Source: Chthoniobacter flavus
GTDB lineage: Bacteria > Verrucomicrobiota > Verrucomicrobiia > Chthoniobacterales > JACTMZ01
Length of the DNA stretch: 64,000 nucleotides
Direction: 5' to 3'
Assembly: GCA_945878135.1 (NCBI GenBank)
Contig: CAMDUL010000009.1
Coordinates: forward strand, 1 to 64,000
Each line of letters begins with the position of its first letter. Position 1 is the stretch's first letter. The notes under the pieces were generated by a model. The model was not told where the DNA came from. It saw only the letters and a list, made by a program, of their open reading frames with translations, and made no database searches. The position numbers were made by a program, and so were the translations under genes. Positions 62,933 through 64,000 of this stretch are shown here, piece by piece.

Positions 62933-63967
62933 TCAGCGGGCGGCCGGTGCGTCCATGGCGCAGCGGAAGCCGACGTGGCTGCTGCCGGTGTCGGGCGGCG
63001 TGCCGCGGCGGGCGGCCGGGCGGTAACTTTCGCAATAGGAAGGATGACAGAGAAATGAACCACCTTTGGTCACGCGGCGTTCCGCCCCGGGGACGCCCGG
63101 AGGCGAGGGGTCGCCGGGAACAACGGTCTCGTTGTCGGCGGTGAGGGGCCCGCGCGGATCACAGCAGGCGGGCGCATCGCCGGCGCGCAGGGCGAAGGTG
63201 TCGGCACGGTAGAGGTCGCTGCACCAGTTCCAAACATTGCCGGCCATGTCATAAAGCCCGTAGCCATTGGGCGGGAAAGCACCGGCGGGCGAGGTGCCGG
63301 CATAGCCGTCGGCGCGGTCGTTGCGATGGGGGAAGTCGCCGGTCCAGCGGTTGAGCATGAACGCACCGTCCGGATTTTCGTCGTCGCCCCACGGGTAGCG
63401 GGCCTTCTCGAGTCCGCCGCGCGCGGCGAATTCCCACTCCGCTTCGGTGGGCAGGCGTTTGCCGGCCCATCGGGCGTAAGCTTGGGCGTCGGCGAAGGCG
63501 ACCTGGACAACGGGATGATTCCCGCGTCCTCCGATCGAGCTGCCCGGTCCTTCCGGATGACGCCACGAGGCGCCGGGGGTCCAGACCCACCATTGCGCCA
63601 TGTTGCGCAGGTCGACAGGTCCGGGAGTGTGACGGAAGACAAGGGAGCCGGGGGCGAGCATTTCGTCGGGGGGCTTCGGGGTGCCCGGCGGGACTTGCTT
63701 TCTGAGTTCCTCCCAATCAACCGGGCGCTCGGCAATGGTGACATAGCCGGTGGCCTCGACGAATTTGGCAAAGTCCGCGTTGGTCACCGGTTGGGCGTCG
63801 AGCAGGAAAGGCGCGACGGTAACACGGTGGGGCGGGCGTTCGTTGGGAAACGCGTAGTCCGCGTCCGATCCCATGGTGAACTCGCCGCCGGGGATGAGCA
63901 CCATGCCCGACGGCGGACGCGGTCCGCAGGAAGCGAGGCTCAGGGTGAGAAGCGCTAGGAGCCGCAT
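62933..63967 (-). CDS. Formylglycine-generating enzyme (SUMF1) family protein, predicted lipoprotein
   Basis: LLALLTLSLASC lipobox; MVLIPGGEFTMGSD; RLPTEAEWEFAARGG; GGSFLCHPSYCESYRPAARRGTPPDTGSSHVGFRCA. Confidence 0.93.
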   Translation of the reverse strand: MRLLALLTLSLASCGPRPPSGMVLIPGGEFTMGSDADYAFPNERPPHRVTVAPFLLDAQPVTNADFAKFVEATGYVTIAERPVDWEELRKQVPPGTPKPPDEMLAPGSLVFRHTPGPVDLRNMAQWWVWTPGASWRHPEGPGSSIGGRGNHPVVQVAFADAQAYARWAGKRLPTEAEWEFAARGGLEKARYPWGDDENPDGAFMLNRWTGDFPHRNDRADGYAGTSPAGAFPPNGYGLYDMAGNVWNWCSDLYRADTFALRAGDAPACCDPRGPLTADNETVVPGDPSPPGVPGAERRVTKGGSFLCHPSYCESYRPAARRGTPPDTGSSHVGFRCAMDAPAAR

Positions 63968-64000
63968 GGACAAGATACGGACCGTAACATTACGGCCGTC

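Overview
The window is a ~64 kb high-GC bacterial chromosome segment. It is densely coding, and the Amuc_1098-1102-type pilus cluster points to Verrucomicrobia. I see no rRNA, tRNA, CRISPR array, prophage or transposase. Most of it is housekeeping: thyA-folA, carB, rnc, rho, coaE, aroD, trpD, PBP1A, gltA, ppdK, bioA, two Mla/MCE lipid-transport loci, metY-metX, tig-clpP-clpX-trmB-sigma, lnt. The parts most worth a second look are: (1) a predicted cobalamin riboswitch with its own promoter at ~44.2-44.4 kb, upstream of a translationally coupled secreted protein and pseudopilin-like protein; (2) a six-gene Amuc_1098-1102-like pilus operon with two tandem, diverged secretins; (3) a divergent pair of tiny ribbon-helix-helix proteins, one below the ORF-track size cutoff, around a short palindrome; (4) a deoxyhypusine-synthase-like gene in an M42 peptidase/DUF2237 operon; (5) a predicted lipoprotein formylglycine-generating enzyme that keeps the catalytic Cys pair; (6) recurring compact expression signals: -10-like hexamers only a few nt before start codons, hairpins abutting start codons, and six convergent gene pairs whose stop codons overlap or abut. 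All identifications come from reading the sequence; no database search was run.
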